DNA of 60,000 nt from Adiantum capillus-veneris (GCA_014529385.2 CM043951.1:112888469-112948468), one strand, 5' to 3'. Numbered from the stretch's first letter, positions 1 to 12,520 are shown. Notes: generated by a model not told the origin, from the letters alone. Numbers and translations are program-made.

Positions 1-2165
1 TACTAAAATTAATTAACTAATCCTGAGTTAATTATCACGATTTATCTATTCTTAGATGTTTCTTTGATAGATATCTCATTAACTTTTAAAGGTCTTTGCT
101 AATTATCTTCATAAACTTTTAGTAGAAAATAGCATTTTTAGACCAAGATAATTACTAAAGTTAAATAGCTAATTATGATCTATTTTTCATGGGTTTCTTA
201 CATAATGATCTATCTCTACTAATTATTTTATGAATTTATAGACTATATTTTTTATTCTCTCATTAATTTTAAGCTTAGAAACTAACAAATTTTCCTTAAT
301 TAATTAGTTACTAAAATTATTTGAAACTTATGACATAATTCCCATAGCTTCTTATTACCATGCACTAGCTCTCAAATTTAATTTGTAATTAGCTAAGCTT
401 AATTACTATATCTCCTCTTAATTAAGGTCAATATTAACCAATTTTAGTTCTAATATATGTCAATAATTAATTAGATTACTAGCTATAATTAGGGATAAAG
501 TAGTCAAAAAGTCTATTAATATATAAGCAAGTAATATATCATAAGCTTTAGTGCCGGAACATTCTCATCCATAAGACTACTGCTTGTTGGTCCGGTTTCT
601 TGATTGTGTAAGGTCCTGGCTCTCTTTGTAACACTATTATATTCTTCATTCGGTTGGTTTGTGCGAGTCCTCTTGGGAGCCATAAACATTATACTTATAA
701 AAATCACTTCTAATCTTTAGGTAAATTATCAAAACCTTATTTTATCATTCTATAACGTACTTCCATGACTTAACCTAATTTCTAGATTCTCGAGATAATT
801 TAGTTGATTATAGAAGATTCATGTGGTTTAATATCCTTCTTGTATCTCTTTATACCTTAGTTTAGCCATAGGATTTCAAGACTAGTTTTATGGAAACTAA
901 CGTGCTAGATTTTTCTTTCAAAAAGTAGTCAAAATTAGTAGCTTCTTGACATAGTAATTTCCTACTTGTTTATACATGTAAGATATTTCTATCCTAGCTT
1001 TCTTACAGGATTTTTAGGCTCTACTAAATATCTTAATATTTTAGAAGTAATTTTTTAAAATTTTCTTTTTAAAAATAATCTAAAAATGGCATAATTATGG
1101 CTTGGTATTTATTATAGTAATTATCTCATGAAGATATATTTATCACAACTTTTTAATAGTGTATTATAATTGTAGTAAGTATCTCCAAAACTTCTAAATG
1201 AATTTATTGTTTATCCTTATTAAGTTTTAGCCAAAAATAGGAATTTTAGACCAAGATAATTACCAAAACTAACTAACTATTTATGAGCTAATTATTTTGA
1301 GTTTTCAACACTTAGATCTTTCTTTGCTATATATATCTCATTAACTTTTCAACATGTTTGCTACTTATACTGATTAAGTTTTAGCCAAAAACAAGGTTTT
1401 TAGGCCAAGATAATTACTAAAATCAATTAATTAATTATGAACTAATTATCTTGGGTTATTTACACTTAGATTTTTCTTTGATAAATATCTCATTAACATT
1501 TAAACATGTTTACTAATTATGTTGATAAGTTCTCATCCAAAAAGGGCAAGATAATTGGTAAAATTAGTTAATTAAATATTATCAAAATTATTTACACTTA
1601 GATATTTCTTTGATAAATATATCACTAACTTTTAAAAATTATTACTAATTATCTTCATTAATTTTTTGCAAGAAATAGAGATTTTTGGCCAAGAAAAGTA
1701 CAATAACTAATTATGAGTTAATTATCATGATTTATTTACACTTAGATATTTCTCTCATAAGTGTCTCATTGACTTTTAAACATCTTTGCTAATTATGTTG
1801 TTTTTAGTCAAAAAATATGGTATTTAGATCAAGATAATTACTAAAATCAATTAACTAATTATGATCTATCTATCATGGGTGCTTAACATAATAATAGATG
1901 TCTAAAATTGTTTTTATGAATTAATAGACTATATTTTTTATTCTCCTATCAATTTTAATCTTTAAAATACACAAATGTTAACTTAGTTAATTACTCAAAC
2001 TAATCAAAAAATTATAACATAATTTCGACAACTTATTATCACTATGCACCAGTTCTAAAAATTAATTTTTAATTAGCTCAGCTTAATTATTATATCTTAA
2101 TTTACTCCCAATATAGGTTATTAATTTTTTAGATTAGTAATTAATATTAAGGATGAAGTAATCAA
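1..2165. repeat. AT-rich diverged tandem repeat block
   Basis: Units of about 140-155 bp carry the marker CCAAGATAATTAC, then a stretch like CTTAGATATTTCTTTGATAAATATCTC, here shortened to TTTCTTTGATAAATATCTC. Marker copies lie near 141, 1251, 1405, 1546, 1689 and 1829, so five consecutive units run from about 1250 to 1970. A roughly 330-bp tail after the 141 unit (to about 500) recurs after the 1829 unit (to about 2160), which implies a higher-order duplication. Positions 500-1210 lie between and hold no clear unit. One short minus-strand frame (516-707), starting with a basic MAPKRTRTNQ stretch, is unrecognised and may be chance. The block could be a decayed satellite or the AT-rich part of an unknown element. 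Confidence 0.7.
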
Positions 2166-2853
2166 TAATTTAATAGTATAATATTTTCTAATAAATAAAA
2201 TAATTAGAAAAAATTAAACATTAATTAATATCATTTATTAATTAGCTAAGATTAGCGCTAATTACCTCGCTTAACAACTAGAGCTTTTCTCTCTTATTGA
2301 TTTCCGTGAAGGATCTCTGTAAGCACGAGAGATTTTTTGTAAGGATCCAAGTCTGAAGAGAAATTGTGAATCTTAGGGCCTTAATTATAGTTTTTCATGG
2401 CATCCACGGCTGAGTTTGACAGTTTCTTGCACTTCCAACATTCCCCCAGCTCCTACTAGTGCTACCTATTTCTATTCCAGTCCCTAGCAGGTCAATGATG
2501 GCCCTTCCTAGCAATGTCCACTTTAATTTTTAACTCTGCTAATTTTCAAGCTTATTTTCTTCTTTATTAGTAGATATTTGTAAATATCTAAGTGGTTATG
2601 ATAAAAATCTTGTGCTTTAATGATTACTAAAACCTTTCAAAAAATTTAGCAAATTAATGTAACTATGAAAACTTCTAGAGGGAAAGCGGGGTTGGTTTTC
2701 ACCCGAATTCAGTTTCGAAAATTCCTAGCTATAGTATTGTGTTTCTTAAGATTCCAAAAATACCAACCTTTGCTAAAATTGGGCAAGTTATCATTGATGT
2801 TTAGAATTAAGCCTCTTTGAATAGGCTTAGTACAATTTCCTTAAGTAAATCAG
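2166..2853. other. Gene-free spacer
   Basis: AT-rich sequence gives way to mixed composition near 2260. I see no convincing coding frame, repeat or RNA gene. It lies directly upstream of the PPR pseudogene and may contain its decayed 5' part. Confidence 0.4.
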
Positions 2854-5485
2854 TTGGAAATTTTACATGTTTTCTCTTGGAGTGAATTGATTGCGAGATT
2901 TTCCCAACAAGGACATGGCCAGGAAACTCTAGGTTGTTTTCAACAGATCCAAAAAGATGTCATCTCTCCATACGCAATCACCTACCTACACTTCCATCTT
3001 AAGGCATGTGGTATTACAGAAGATGCTAATACAACCAAGGAATCCACGATGATATTTTTAGTTAGGGGTTGTTGCTTGGTTGACATGTATGTCAAATACT
3101 TCAGATAGCTCCAAAAAGTGCTTTACGAGCTTCTTGTTTGGAATGTGGTTCCTTGTAATGCATTGATTGGAGGACAGGGCCAGCAAGCTCTAGGCTGTTT
3201 TAAGTGGATGCAAAGAGATGGAATCTATCCACTGCAAATATCTATGCTTGCATTCTGAAGTCATGTGGCACTATGCAAGGGCTCATAATATGGACCAAAA
3301 TTTATGATGATACTGTTAGTAAAAAATTATTTGAAAATGACATCGTGCTTGGCACTGCCTTGGTCGACATGTATGCAAATGTGGTGTACTTCAAAAAGCA
3401 CAAAACTTTATTCAGGAGCTTTTAACATGGAATGTCGCTTGGAGTGATTGTGGAATATGCTCAACAGGGACGGGGCCACACTCTAGGAAGGTCTTGATTG
3501 TTTTCAACAAATGCAAAGAGATGGAATTTCTCTAGTTGACATGTATGCCAAATACTTCAAAAAGCTCAAAAAGGTTCTTGATGAGCTTCCTCTCTGGAAT
3601 GTCATCTCTTGGAATGCATTGATTGTTGCAAAGCTCTTGACTATTTTTAGCAGATGCTAATCCAAGGCATTTTTCCAGATGTAATCACCAGTGCTTGCAT
3701 CTCAAAGACATGTTTCCCTAAGCAGGACTCCAATGTGGACAATGATTATATTGTGAGACAGGGGCTATGTGCTTGGCACTGCCTTGATCGACATCATTAA
3801 GGAAAATTTGGACTCTCAAAGGGGTCCTATAAGGACTTTGACTTTCTCTTTCTTGTCCAAAATGGGTACATGGTGAAATTTTTACAAATGAAATCAAATT
3901 TTTTTGAACCTTTTGGAAATAGAATGTACTCATTGAGACCTATCCATTTATATATAGTATGTGGTCGGATTCTTTGTATTCTCAGAAATTCCATTTTTTG
4001 ATGTGACAACTACGTCTTATAATTGTAATCTCTCCCCACATTTGAGCATCAGTGGGGAGGCCTTAACTTCTACAAATCAACTCCAAGTTTGTCAGAGTTT
4101 TGGTATCTAGAACCTACCTTCTAATATCTTTCCAATGATATGTTGGCTGATAGGGTTTTGGCAAAGAGTTCATGGACTTCACCGGGTTTCCCACTTTGGA
4201 CAAGGGAGAAAAAGTCAAACATCCTCATAGGGGCCCTGTGGGAGTCCAAATTTTCCCTAATGGTATGCTACATGTGGTGTGCTTCAAAAAACACAAAAGG
4301 TTCTTGAGGAGCTACCTTCATGGAATGCAAAGTCTAAGAATGCACTAATTGCGAGATATGCTAAATAGGAGTGGGACCAAGAATCTATGGGCTTTTTTCA
4401 ACTAATGCAAAGAGAGTGCATCTCTCCAATGGTGTTGAGAACTAGTTTTACAACACTAGCCCAAGTAAAAAAAATCATCACCATTAGTCCTTCTTTCAAA
4501 TACTTCAGATGGTTCATAAAAGTGCTTGATGAGATTCATGTTCGGAATGTGGTTCCTTGCAACGCATTACTTGCAGAATATGCCCGATAGGGACAGGGCC
4601 ATCAAGATCCGGACTATTTTGAGTGGATGCAAATCGATGGTATCTTTCTAGATTGAAACACCTATGCTTGCATTATGAAGACATGTGGCAATATGCAAGA
4701 CACTGATATGGACCAAAATATTCATGATGATACTACTACTCAGGGGTTGTAAAAAAACACATCTTGCTTTGCATTGCCTTAGTCGGCATGTATGCCCAAT
4801 GTGGTGTACTTTAAAAAGCACAAAGATTGCTTCACGAGATTTTTGTTTGGAAGGTCATCTCTTGGAGTGCATTGATTACAAGATATGCCCAACAGGGAAG
4901 AGGCCAAGCTCCATGAAGCTTTGGGCTATTTTTAGCAGATACAAAGAGATGGAAATTTTGCAATTGCAATGTACATTTGCCTCTTAAGATATGTGGCATT
5001 ATGCAAGATGATAATATAGGAAAATGAGCTCACAATGATATTTTATGACAAGGACTGTTAAAAAAAGACATCGTGCTTGGAAATTCCTTGGTTAATGTGT
5101 ATGCCAAATACTATCAAAAAGATTATTGATGAGCTTCATGTATGGAATGTCGTCTCTTGGAACACATCGACTGCGACGCTCTAGGTTGGTTTTGCGGATG
5201 CAAAAACCAAGGCACTTCTCCATATGTAATCACATGTTCTTGCATCTTGAAGGCATGTGGCCCTACGCAGGACTCCAATATGGGCAATGATTATATTGAG
5301 AGATAGGGGTTGCGTGATTGGCACTACTTTGATCGACATGTATGCTAGATACAATGCGCCTTAAAAGCACAAAATGTTTTTGAGGATCTACCTTCGAAAA
5401 ATGTTAAGTCTAAGAATGCAGTGATTGCGAGATATGCTAAATAAGAATGAGGTCAAGAAGCTATGGGCTATTTTTAGCTAACACG
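2854..5485 (+). pseudogene. Decayed pentatricopeptide-repeat (PPR) gene
   Basis: PPR proteins bind organellar RNA through tandem helical repeats and act in RNA editing, splicing or stability. Here successive blocks of roughly 300 bp, about the length of a P-L-S repeat triplet, encode recognisable pieces: WSELIARFSQQGHGQETLGC near 2880, DIVLGTALVDMYANV near 3350, VLEELPSWNAKSKNALIARY near 4300, YARQGQ-like near 4580 (with a stop), and DIVLGNSLVNVYAKY near 5070. Reading frames change several times and stop codons are frequent, so no functional product is possible. Several stops fall where the repeat consensus has Gln or Arg: 4366-4368, 4588-4590, 5025-5027, 5046-5048, 5442-5444 and 5448-5450. 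An inverted-repeat element interrupts it at 3795-4262. The 3' end is cut by gypsy element A near 5486, so any E or DYW domain is lost. The family assignment is secure; gene identity is unknown. Confidence 0.85.
3795..4262. mobile_element. Inverted-repeat element (MITE-like) inside the PPR pseudogene
   Basis: The 468-bp segment has long imperfect terminal inverted repeats of about 70 bp. The left end reads CATTAAGGAAAATTTGGACT; the reverse complement of the right end reads CATTAGGGAAAATTTGGACT. Both continue in parallel to a TTGTCCAAA(A/G)TGGG block. No coding frame is supported inside. Removing 3795-4262 rejoins the flanking PPR frame exactly (GACAT + GTATGCT, encoding the D-M-Y-A motif), so this is an insertion. 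No target-site duplication is visible at this boundary, and the superfamily is undetermined. Confidence 0.8.
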
Positions 5486-5499
5486 AGCACCAGTAGCAT

Positions 5500-6960
5500 A
5501 CTCATCTATCATACTAGATAGATCATTGTGAGTTGCTATAGACACCGCATTTTGTTTTGGTTATCGTGAAAGTGATCGGCCACTTGACTGTGCTTACCCG
5601 TAATGTGAAAAAAAAAATTGAAAATAAAATTTTCCCACCTCATTTGTTTGTCGAAAATCTTGGTTTGCATCATGAAGTACTCAAGACTTTGGTGGTCAGT
5701 TTGCAAAATAAATGGAGTCCCCAATAGATAGTGCTTCCATGTGTCTAGGGCATGTACAACATCAAAACGCTCTTCCTGATAAATTCCCAAGACCCATTCA
5801 TCCGTATTGAGCCTTTGGCTCTCGTGTACTATGGCATGCCCTTCTTGAAGCAAGACTACTCCAAGGCAATCACCACGAGCATCACATTGGACCTCAAATG
5901 GCTTTGAGAGTTCCGAAAGCATAAAGACTGGTTGGGATGTAAGCTTCTCTTTGAGCTTGTCAAAAGCATTTTTCTCTTTAGTAGTCCATAAGTACTTAAC
6001 GTTCTTTTTTGTTAAGTCATGTAATGGTCCTGCTATTTGAGAGAATTTTGCTATGAAGTGTCTATTGTATGCACACATACCAATAAAGCTTCTTAGCTCA
6101 TGTAGATTCGTTGGATTAGGCTATGCTTTTATTATCTCTAACTTCAGTGGATCCATACGAATACCATCGTGAGAGATAATATGACCTAAGTATTGAATCT
6201 CTTGAAGAAAAAAATTGCATTTCTTTTGATAGATAAAAAGCTTGTTCTCTTTCAATGCTTGAAAAATCACCTAGACATGTTGCTTGTGTTCCTCCAAGGA
6301 CTTGGAGTAGATGATGATATCATCAAGGAACACTCCAATGAATTTGCGGTAGGGTCTAAATATTTTCTCCATTAAACGATTGAACATGGCTGGTGCATTA
6401 ATCAAACAAAAGGCATGATGAGATATTCATAAAGATCAAACGTTGTATGACTCACAGGGTCTTTAGGATATATTCATTCAATATCCTTATTTGATGGTAG
6501 CCAGTTCTCGGAGAGGTCACCTAATAAAAATGTAACCTATCACGTGAGTTCAATAGAGGGATATTTAAAGTTCTTGAAACTTACAGAAATATATATACAG
6601 AAGGACATTATTTTTTCAAATTTGAAACAAACTTATAGATTTTAAAAGAAAAGGGTATATTATATTCCTAAAAATATTCTTAGATAAGGTGTTTTACAAA
6701 CATGTCTTGAATGCACGTGATATGGTAGTTTTACACATAGTGAACCCCCCGAGAACCACTTTTGAGGTCAATCCTACTGACGTAGGTAGATCCTTGAAGC
6801 TTATCAAACAGATCTTCTACCCAAGGTACGGAAATCTATTTTTGATAATAATATGGTTTAATGCACGATAGTCCACACACATGTGGTATGTACCATCTTT
6901 CTTTTGCACTAAAAGGATTGGAGAACAAAGGGGGAGGAGTAGGCCTCGCCATCTCTTTGT
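5500..6960 (-). pseudogene. Element A reverse transcriptase / RNase H remnant
   Basis: The pol core would copy element RNA into DNA. The minus strand near 6310-6330 encodes FLDDIIIYSK, the reverse transcriptase active-site box with both aspartates. Further on are YLGHIISHDGI and LHELRSFIG, then a continuous 180-codon frame at 6078-5536 covering the RNase H region (KPFEVQCDARGDCLGVVLLQ, HYLLGTPFILQTDHQSLEY). Stops are present. One (KQHV-stop-VIFQ) stands where element B has Gln, and another (IIKA-stop-PNP) where element B has Trp. The region 6400-6960 is more degraded, with scraps of the N-terminal fingers and palm. Sequence 5' to 5500 on this strand is lost. Not functional. Confidence 0.8.
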
Positions 6961-7060
6961 CTACCAATTTTTGTACTTGCCTCATGATTTCGTCTTGTTG
7001 AGCTTGGGAAACTCGATAAGGAGGCTTGTCAGGTGGTGAGCTTCCTGGTAAGAGCTCAAT

Positions 7061-8090
7061 TCAATGGTCATCATCCCCTCGTTTTGGAGGTAAGTCCATA
7101 GGGATATCATCTATAAGCACGTCTTGGAATCCTTTTAAAAAATAAGACAAGTCTAACTCTTCTTGATTCATACCATTTACATTTGATGAAACATTAGGAC
7201 CTTCTAGGGTCTCTTTGACAAAAATCATGTACGTAAAAACTGAGCTTTTCATTGATTTGTCAAAAGCAGGAGGATTTACAAGTGGTATAGTATGACTAGA
7301 CTTACTAGCATCTATATACATGCTCTTTTCCATGTAGGTGAAGTAGATTCTTCTTTTAGGGATCTTGATGTTGACAGCCATGCGGTTGAACCATGGTGCC
7401 CTAGGATAGCATCCTCATGTTGGAGAGGAGAGGTGAAAAAGTCTTCTTTTTCAATGTAGCTTTTGACATGAAGCCTCAATTTCCCAATCAAGGGAGTAAT
7501 GGAGGCTTGTTGTCCTTGAAAGCTGTGTCAGCCGTTACATTATCTCTCATCTCAAAAACTTGAATGTCCAACTTGGTGGCCAAATCCATTTATATCAAAT
7601 TGTGAGTAGAGCCAGGGTCAAACAAGATAAAGGCATCATGCTCCCGTACCTTTTCCCAAGCATAGGAGAGAGGTGATCCTTTGCAATGAGCATCCTCTTT
7701 TGGAGCTTTGATGGTGGCCTCTCTAGGAGTCTCATTGCGGGTATTTCTCTTAGGGCAAGAATAATAGCCATGTCCTTGCTACCCACACTTAAAACATTTG
7801 TGGTCCTTGCAAAAAGCTTCAAGCTCTTCAGGAGAGAGTATGTTTTTACCTTTGTTAACCCCCTTCTCCTTGGACCGATTGTTGTTGTTGTTGTTGGAAT
7901 TTCCTTGGGAAGGATTTTGGGCATTGGTTTTTCCCTTTTCATCACTTTTGTATTTGCTTTCCATGGGCTCGACATTCCGTCTAGACCCTTGTTGGAAATT
8001 GATTTGCGAAGCAACCATAGTGTGGTGGATTACTTCAATGATAGAACTAGGCCGTTGGGAGTTGAGGTACTCGGCGATCTCTTCAGGTAA
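7061..8090 (-). pseudogene. Element A nucleocapsid and protease remnant
   Basis: The minus strand encodes a CCHC zinc knuckle, CFKCG-stop-QGHGYYSC, near 7750-7800. The stop TAG at about 7779 occupies the Gln position of the intact knuckle CFKCGQQGHAYRTC in element B. Upstream is a basic, Asn-rich linker with a GNSNNNNNN run (about 7850-7930). Downstream is the retropepsin region, followed by a 106-codon open stretch (7381-7061) that corresponds to the connection between protease and reverse transcriptase. The reading frame changes within the region. The original gag-pol protein would process itself in virus-like particles; this copy cannot. Confidence 0.7.
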
Positions 8091-9090
8091 CCCCGCACAA
8101 AATTGTTACTTTTTCTCAGCAAAGTCTATCGTTTAATAGACAGTAGCCTTGAGATGTAAATCCCAAAGCTTTTCCACATGTTTGTGGATAGACTCATGAG
8201 AGATAATCTTCAAACTTTGCCATTCTGTAAGCACTTTGTCCTTTGCATCGCTTGCAAGGAATTGCTTCTTAATGGAAACTCGTATAGTTTTCCATGTATT
8301 TGGTGCTTTGCCATTGCCACGAAGGCTAGCCCACCATTGACGAGCCAATTTTTGGAAGTACGTAGCTACATAGTATAGCTTGGAGGACTCCATGAAACCC
8401 TCATCTCCAAAGCCCACATCAAATTGTTGAATAAAGGCCAATACTTTGTAAGTATCACCAAAGGTGCCATCATAGGTGAGGAAAGAGATACTCTTTCCTC
8501 CCTCTTTGAACTTCTTGAGCTTTTGTGACCTTCACCATGCAGAGTAAGATTTGCAATGTCCTCCCCTCTTGTGTTCTCTAGGAGAATAGCCATAGCTTTC
8601 ATAGGAAGTGGAGGAAGGTGAAGAAGAAGGAGAAGAGGGTGATATCTTTCTTGCCCTTTTCTTCCTTTGTTTCCTCTCTTCCCTTTCAAAGTGATGAGGA
8701 GAAGGACTATGGGTTGACCGTTTCCTCTTTGGAGGAGTTGGCGATTCTCTAGGCTGTTGTCTTCATGGAGCCACATCTTCAAAGGAACTTAGGGATTCAT
8801 TACTTTCTCTATCTTTGGATTCCTCTTCTTATATGGGAGAGAGTCTTCTTTTGGGGGTCTCATTAAGAGTCCTCCTAAGCTCTCTCTCCTCTAAGAGAGT
8901 AAGGGAAATCCCATAAGCACAAATTTGTTGAGTAACTTTGGCTTGCAAAGCAGGGTTTCCCATAGCTTATTGCAACCTAGTAGCAAGATAATTAACAACA
9001 AACATGGACGCATCATCATTAGCACCTTCATGTGAAAAATCAGTTATCAATGTTCATTCTACTCTCTTGGTTATTGTCAGCCATCCTAAT
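8091..9090 (-). pseudogene. Element A gag remnant
   Basis: The capsid part is readable at 8441-8133: MAFIQQFDVGFGDEGFMESS, then QKLARQWWASLRGNGKAPNT and KHVEKLWDLHLKATVY, nearly the same as the element B gag. The basic N-terminal region continues to about 8780 in another frame, and the expected N-terminus lies near 9080. The frame is broken at least twice. Gag would form the particle that packages element RNA. Confidence 0.7.
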
Positions 9091-9479
9091 TAAACTTATG
9101 TATAAAGTAACTTTGTGCTTTGGTACCCTCAAAAACCTTAGTCGCTACTCTTCTTTACCTTTGAAAATTAGTTCTCAAGTAGCCACACCCGTGGTTTAGA
9201 CATTGTTGATTGCAAACATAAGTGGAGAGGGTCTAGCATTGCTCGGCTGATAATAGTTCCCGTTGAGCTTGCTAGTAGCTCAATAATGGTTAAGCCAAAG
9301 GCAAGCCCCGAGGGGATCCATTATTAAGACTATAGTTCCCAATGGTGTACCTTGAACTAAGTCCTTCTCAACCAAAATAATAGGTCCCTGTCCCACTTAC
9401 CCTATTGTTATAAACACGCCCAACCTTTCATGGACAACTTAATAACCTCTCTTCTTAAGGAAGAAAAGAGAAACCCATG

Positions 9480-9491
9480 GCTCTGATACCA
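9480..9491 (-). promoter_or_regulatory. Element A primer binding site (initiator tRNA-Met type)
   Basis: Plus-strand GCTCTGATACCA is the reverse complement of TGGTATCAGAGC, the sequence complementary to the 3' end of plant initiator tRNA-Met used by many LTR elements. It lies one base from the LTR start TGTAATGG. The same arrangement occurs in elements B and G. Confidence 0.85.
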
Positions 9492-9492
9492 A

Positions 9493-11110
9493 TGTAATGG
9501 AAATGGCCTATGAACTTTCAGAATAGCGTAATTGGGAGAACTGAAGAGAGCATTTTTGTGGGACTACTTTGAGAACATAGAGGGTGAGCTTTATCAACCA
9601 TAGCACCATAACCATAGTACTTAATCTACTTGGCATTAACAATACTTTTGCAGGAGAGTGAGTTTAGAGAACTTGACAACAATTGATGACTGGATTTATG
9701 TGGAGCCAGTCCCCCTCCAATAGGCTTTTGTATTATAGATTCTCTTACAAGAGAGACTTGGTATAATACAATCTTTGTGTTCCATGTCACCTAGGTGATG
9801 CAATGAAGATGGAAATCTTCATGCATCACGAGCATAGCATAGACTTTGTAGAAAGAATTAACCATCCCCGGCCTCAGTTCCAAGGCCTCAAACACCTTCA
9901 AAGGTTGAGAGAGATAGTGGGGAATGAGGATAGGGAAGCGGAATAAGAAACATTCATAGGAGAAAGAATTAATTCCTCACTTGTCATCACTCTTCTTGCT
10001 AGCATACATAATAGCATAGCAATGAAGATGGAAAAGATGGCAAGCTTAAGCATTGAATCATGGCTCCTGGTTGGATTTGCATTCCATAGCCAAGAGTGTT
10101 GGTGGAGGCTCGCAACTTCTCAACAACGTTGGAGAAGGAGATGGAGTTCCTCCACTTTCACCAAGTGAGAATGTGTGAAAAAAATGAGTGTGTATCCCCA
10201 AGAACACCCCTTTATTTCTTTGGTCGACCCCTCCTTTTTTCTCATGCTTGAAGCTCATTCGACCCCTCTAGGCCTAGCCAATCACATACCAATGCATTTC
10301 AAGCGACGTATTGACTATCTTTGGACAAGTGTCCTCCTTAACCCTTTGAGAGAGAGAGAGAGAGAGAGAGCTTGAAAATATCTAGGTATTTGTTGAATTG
10401 AACTAGAAGCTCATTGGACCCCTCTTTAGCCCCACCAATAGGATTCAAGCACACCGTGTGGCTAAGCATAGGGAGAGCCTGACATGTGTCCATGTGCCCC
10501 TTGAGAAAGGGGGTGTTTTTTCGATGAGTGGGAGGTTAAGTCAAAGATTCCACTAACTTTGGGTCTTTACCCCTCCTTTGTAGGGTCTCTTTTTGACTCA
10601 ATCCCCTCAATCACCTTCATGGGAAGCTTCTCAAGCACCTTACTCATCAAGAATGACAAGCACCTCAAGAACCTTAGTAAACAAGCACGACAAGCACCTC
10701 AAGAATCTTACTCAGCAATCATGGAAAGCATCTCAAGCACCTTAGTGAGCAGGCATGACAAGCACCTCAAGCTCCTTAGTCAGAAAGCATGACAAGAGCC
10801 TCAAGATTGGGTCGCGTTCCCACCTCAAGCTCAACCCTAGCTTGCCTAAGGTCAAAGGACTTTTAACACTAACCATTGTAGGTCTTTAATGAAGCTAGCC
10901 AAAAAGTCTTTGAAGCTCCATTAGCTAGCCTTTGTCTTTGATATACCATCTCTCATTTGGACCCCTTTACCATTGGCCTCGTGTTGAGATAGATCTGTAG
11001 CACATGTACATCTTCTAACCCTTCTTCCTTTTTATTATACCACATTAAATTATCAATTTAATATGAGAAAATCATTTGGGTTAGTTAGATATTAGATTTT
11101 ATGATAGCTT
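9493..11110 (-). mobile_element. Element A 5' LTR (3' limit uncertain)
   Basis: It starts TGTAATGGAAATGGCC, directly after the primer site. The stretch 9870-11100 matches the LTR blocks at 14480-15850 and 24100-25356 at lower similarity. The shared landmarks are CATAGCATAGCAATGAAGATG-like text, TTGGTCGACCCCT, repeated TTGGACCCCT, and a late ATGAGAAAATCATTTGG. A GA microsatellite lies at 10348-10370. The terminal CA is not certain because similarity fades after about 11100. Codon-like frames inside are chance. Confidence 0.7.
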
Positions 11111-12113
11111 CCATGAGCCATCTTATCAATTGTAAAGTCTACATATCTAGATCATTAGCTATATTCTTTTGGAAACGTAGCTGCTACTACCAAAGATGTG
11201 AGTGTCGGACCCGTCCATATTAGTTGGACAACTGTAGTGGTTTTGAGTGCTATGAAAACACCTCCTCCATGCTTATCATATCCTTTTGACCAGCAGCTAG
11301 GTTTGAAGATTTTAACCTATTGTCACAAGCTTCTACATGTTAAAAATCATGCGTGCCGCCTACACAACTTGGCCAATACCATACAAATCAAAAGAGCACT
11401 CTACTAATGATATATCTAGCTATGTGCCACTTCTCATGCAGGCCCTCTTTTGTATATTCATTCTAGTGCCTCTGTGCCCAAGCCTCCTCGGTGATGCTGA
11501 CCTACGGATCTTGATCACCTGCAACCTCATGCTTGCAATCACCTACTACCTAAGCCACCTCCAGATCCTTGATGTCGACATTGACCGCTATCTTCTTGTC
11601 TTCACAAGTCCTTAAAGACCTTTGCTTGTCTATGACATTACTGGCTCTTGAAGCACTATCACAAGATATTTCTTCTCTCTTGAAGCACCACCTTGGCGTT
11701 GGCCCCCTCTCTCTCGACATAACTCTACCATGCCTTCTTTCACCCCCATGCTATCGCTACCCACACCTCTTGGAGGGACCACATAAGTTCTTTGATACCT
11801 TACCTAATATAGTCTCTACCCAAACAACATCTCTCTCCAACTGGAATGGTCTAGGCTCAGCCTGTACCACAGGCCTTTTGTTCACCCATCATGTCCCAAT
11901 TACCCCCATTGGATGCATATAGCACTAAACATCTTAAATCCCCTGCTTCATGAGCTCAAGCCACCCCTTATGCAGCTGCCACAAGAGCCCTCGTCAATGT
12001 CGCTCCTTTGTCCACTGGCTCTTGCCCTGGTGGTGATTCATGTTCATTGTGTGTTGCAACTAGCTTCAACCACCGAAAGACCAGACATTGAAGACACTCT
12101 ACTGGGAATGTTC
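11111..12113. other. Unassigned segment between elements A and C
   Basis: Several short plus-strand frames exist (for example 11569-11922 and 11913-12293), with leucine- and proline-rich translations that match nothing I recognise. By position it should hold the pol of element C on the minus strand, but I cannot find reverse transcriptase motifs. It may be a separate insertion or the truncation point of element C. Confidence 0.35.
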
Positions 12114-12520
12114 CTATTGGATATTTTCGGCATCGTATCCATTCATCATTGCTACCTTGTAGTGGTGGGAACTCGGAGTTTGAGGCAATTTGAATTTTTT
12201 CACCAATCCATAATTAATGAAATTGTGAGTAGCACCGTCATCTACCAAGATGTGCACTCTGTTCCCTTGCAGAGATCCGTGCATACGTACTAACTCATGT
12301 GGTCTGAAGTCCTGTTGCCACATGGAAGCTATGAGACAACATTCATGCACCACCTCGGTGTGTGTTACTTCCACTGTAGAGAATCGTGAGGAAGACTCAA
12401 GAGGCAGCAGTTGCACCGTGTGCACTGCTTTCTCCATGCCATAAGCAACAGATTTCCCCTTGGGACAATCCTTTTTGCTATGACCGCTTCCCAAGCATTG
12501 AAAACATAACTTCTCTTTTT
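12114..12520 (-). pseudogene. Element C nucleocapsid knuckle and protease remnant
   Basis: The minus strand encodes a perfect CCHC knuckle, CFQCLGSGHSKKDC, just upstream of 12494. It is followed by about 100 residues ending in a retropepsin box, HILVDDGATHNFINYGLV. The usual D-S/T-G-A/T motif here reads D-D-G-A-T, so the residue before Gly is unusual. The protease would cut the gag-pol polyprotein. The downstream part is missing or unrecognisable below 12114. Confidence 0.75.

Larger units (their letters stand above)
5486..11110 (-). mobile_element. Ty3/gypsy element A, 3'-truncated
   Basis: Reading leftward from the LTR at 9493, the order is primer site, gag, zinc knuckle, protease, reverse transcriptase and RNase H. 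The element stops inside RNase H at about 5486, where PPR sequence begins, so integrase and the 3' LTR are missing. It has many frameshifts and stops. Protein pieces closely resemble those of element B (for example MCAYNRHFIAKFSQIAGPLH against MCAYNRRFIEKFSQIARPLH). A and B are therefore two copies of one family, which other sequence in the window suggests carries a chromodomain. Confidence 0.85.

Noticed and set aside
3718-4009. Minus-strand frames over the PPR pseudogene
   Set aside because: They lie across the inverted-repeat element and the antisense PPR sequence and have no motif.
7686-8136. Plus-strand open frames with hydrophobic translations opposite the element A nucleocapsid
   Set aside because: They are antisense shadows of the gag/protease region; the minus strand carries the zinc knuckle and protease motifs.
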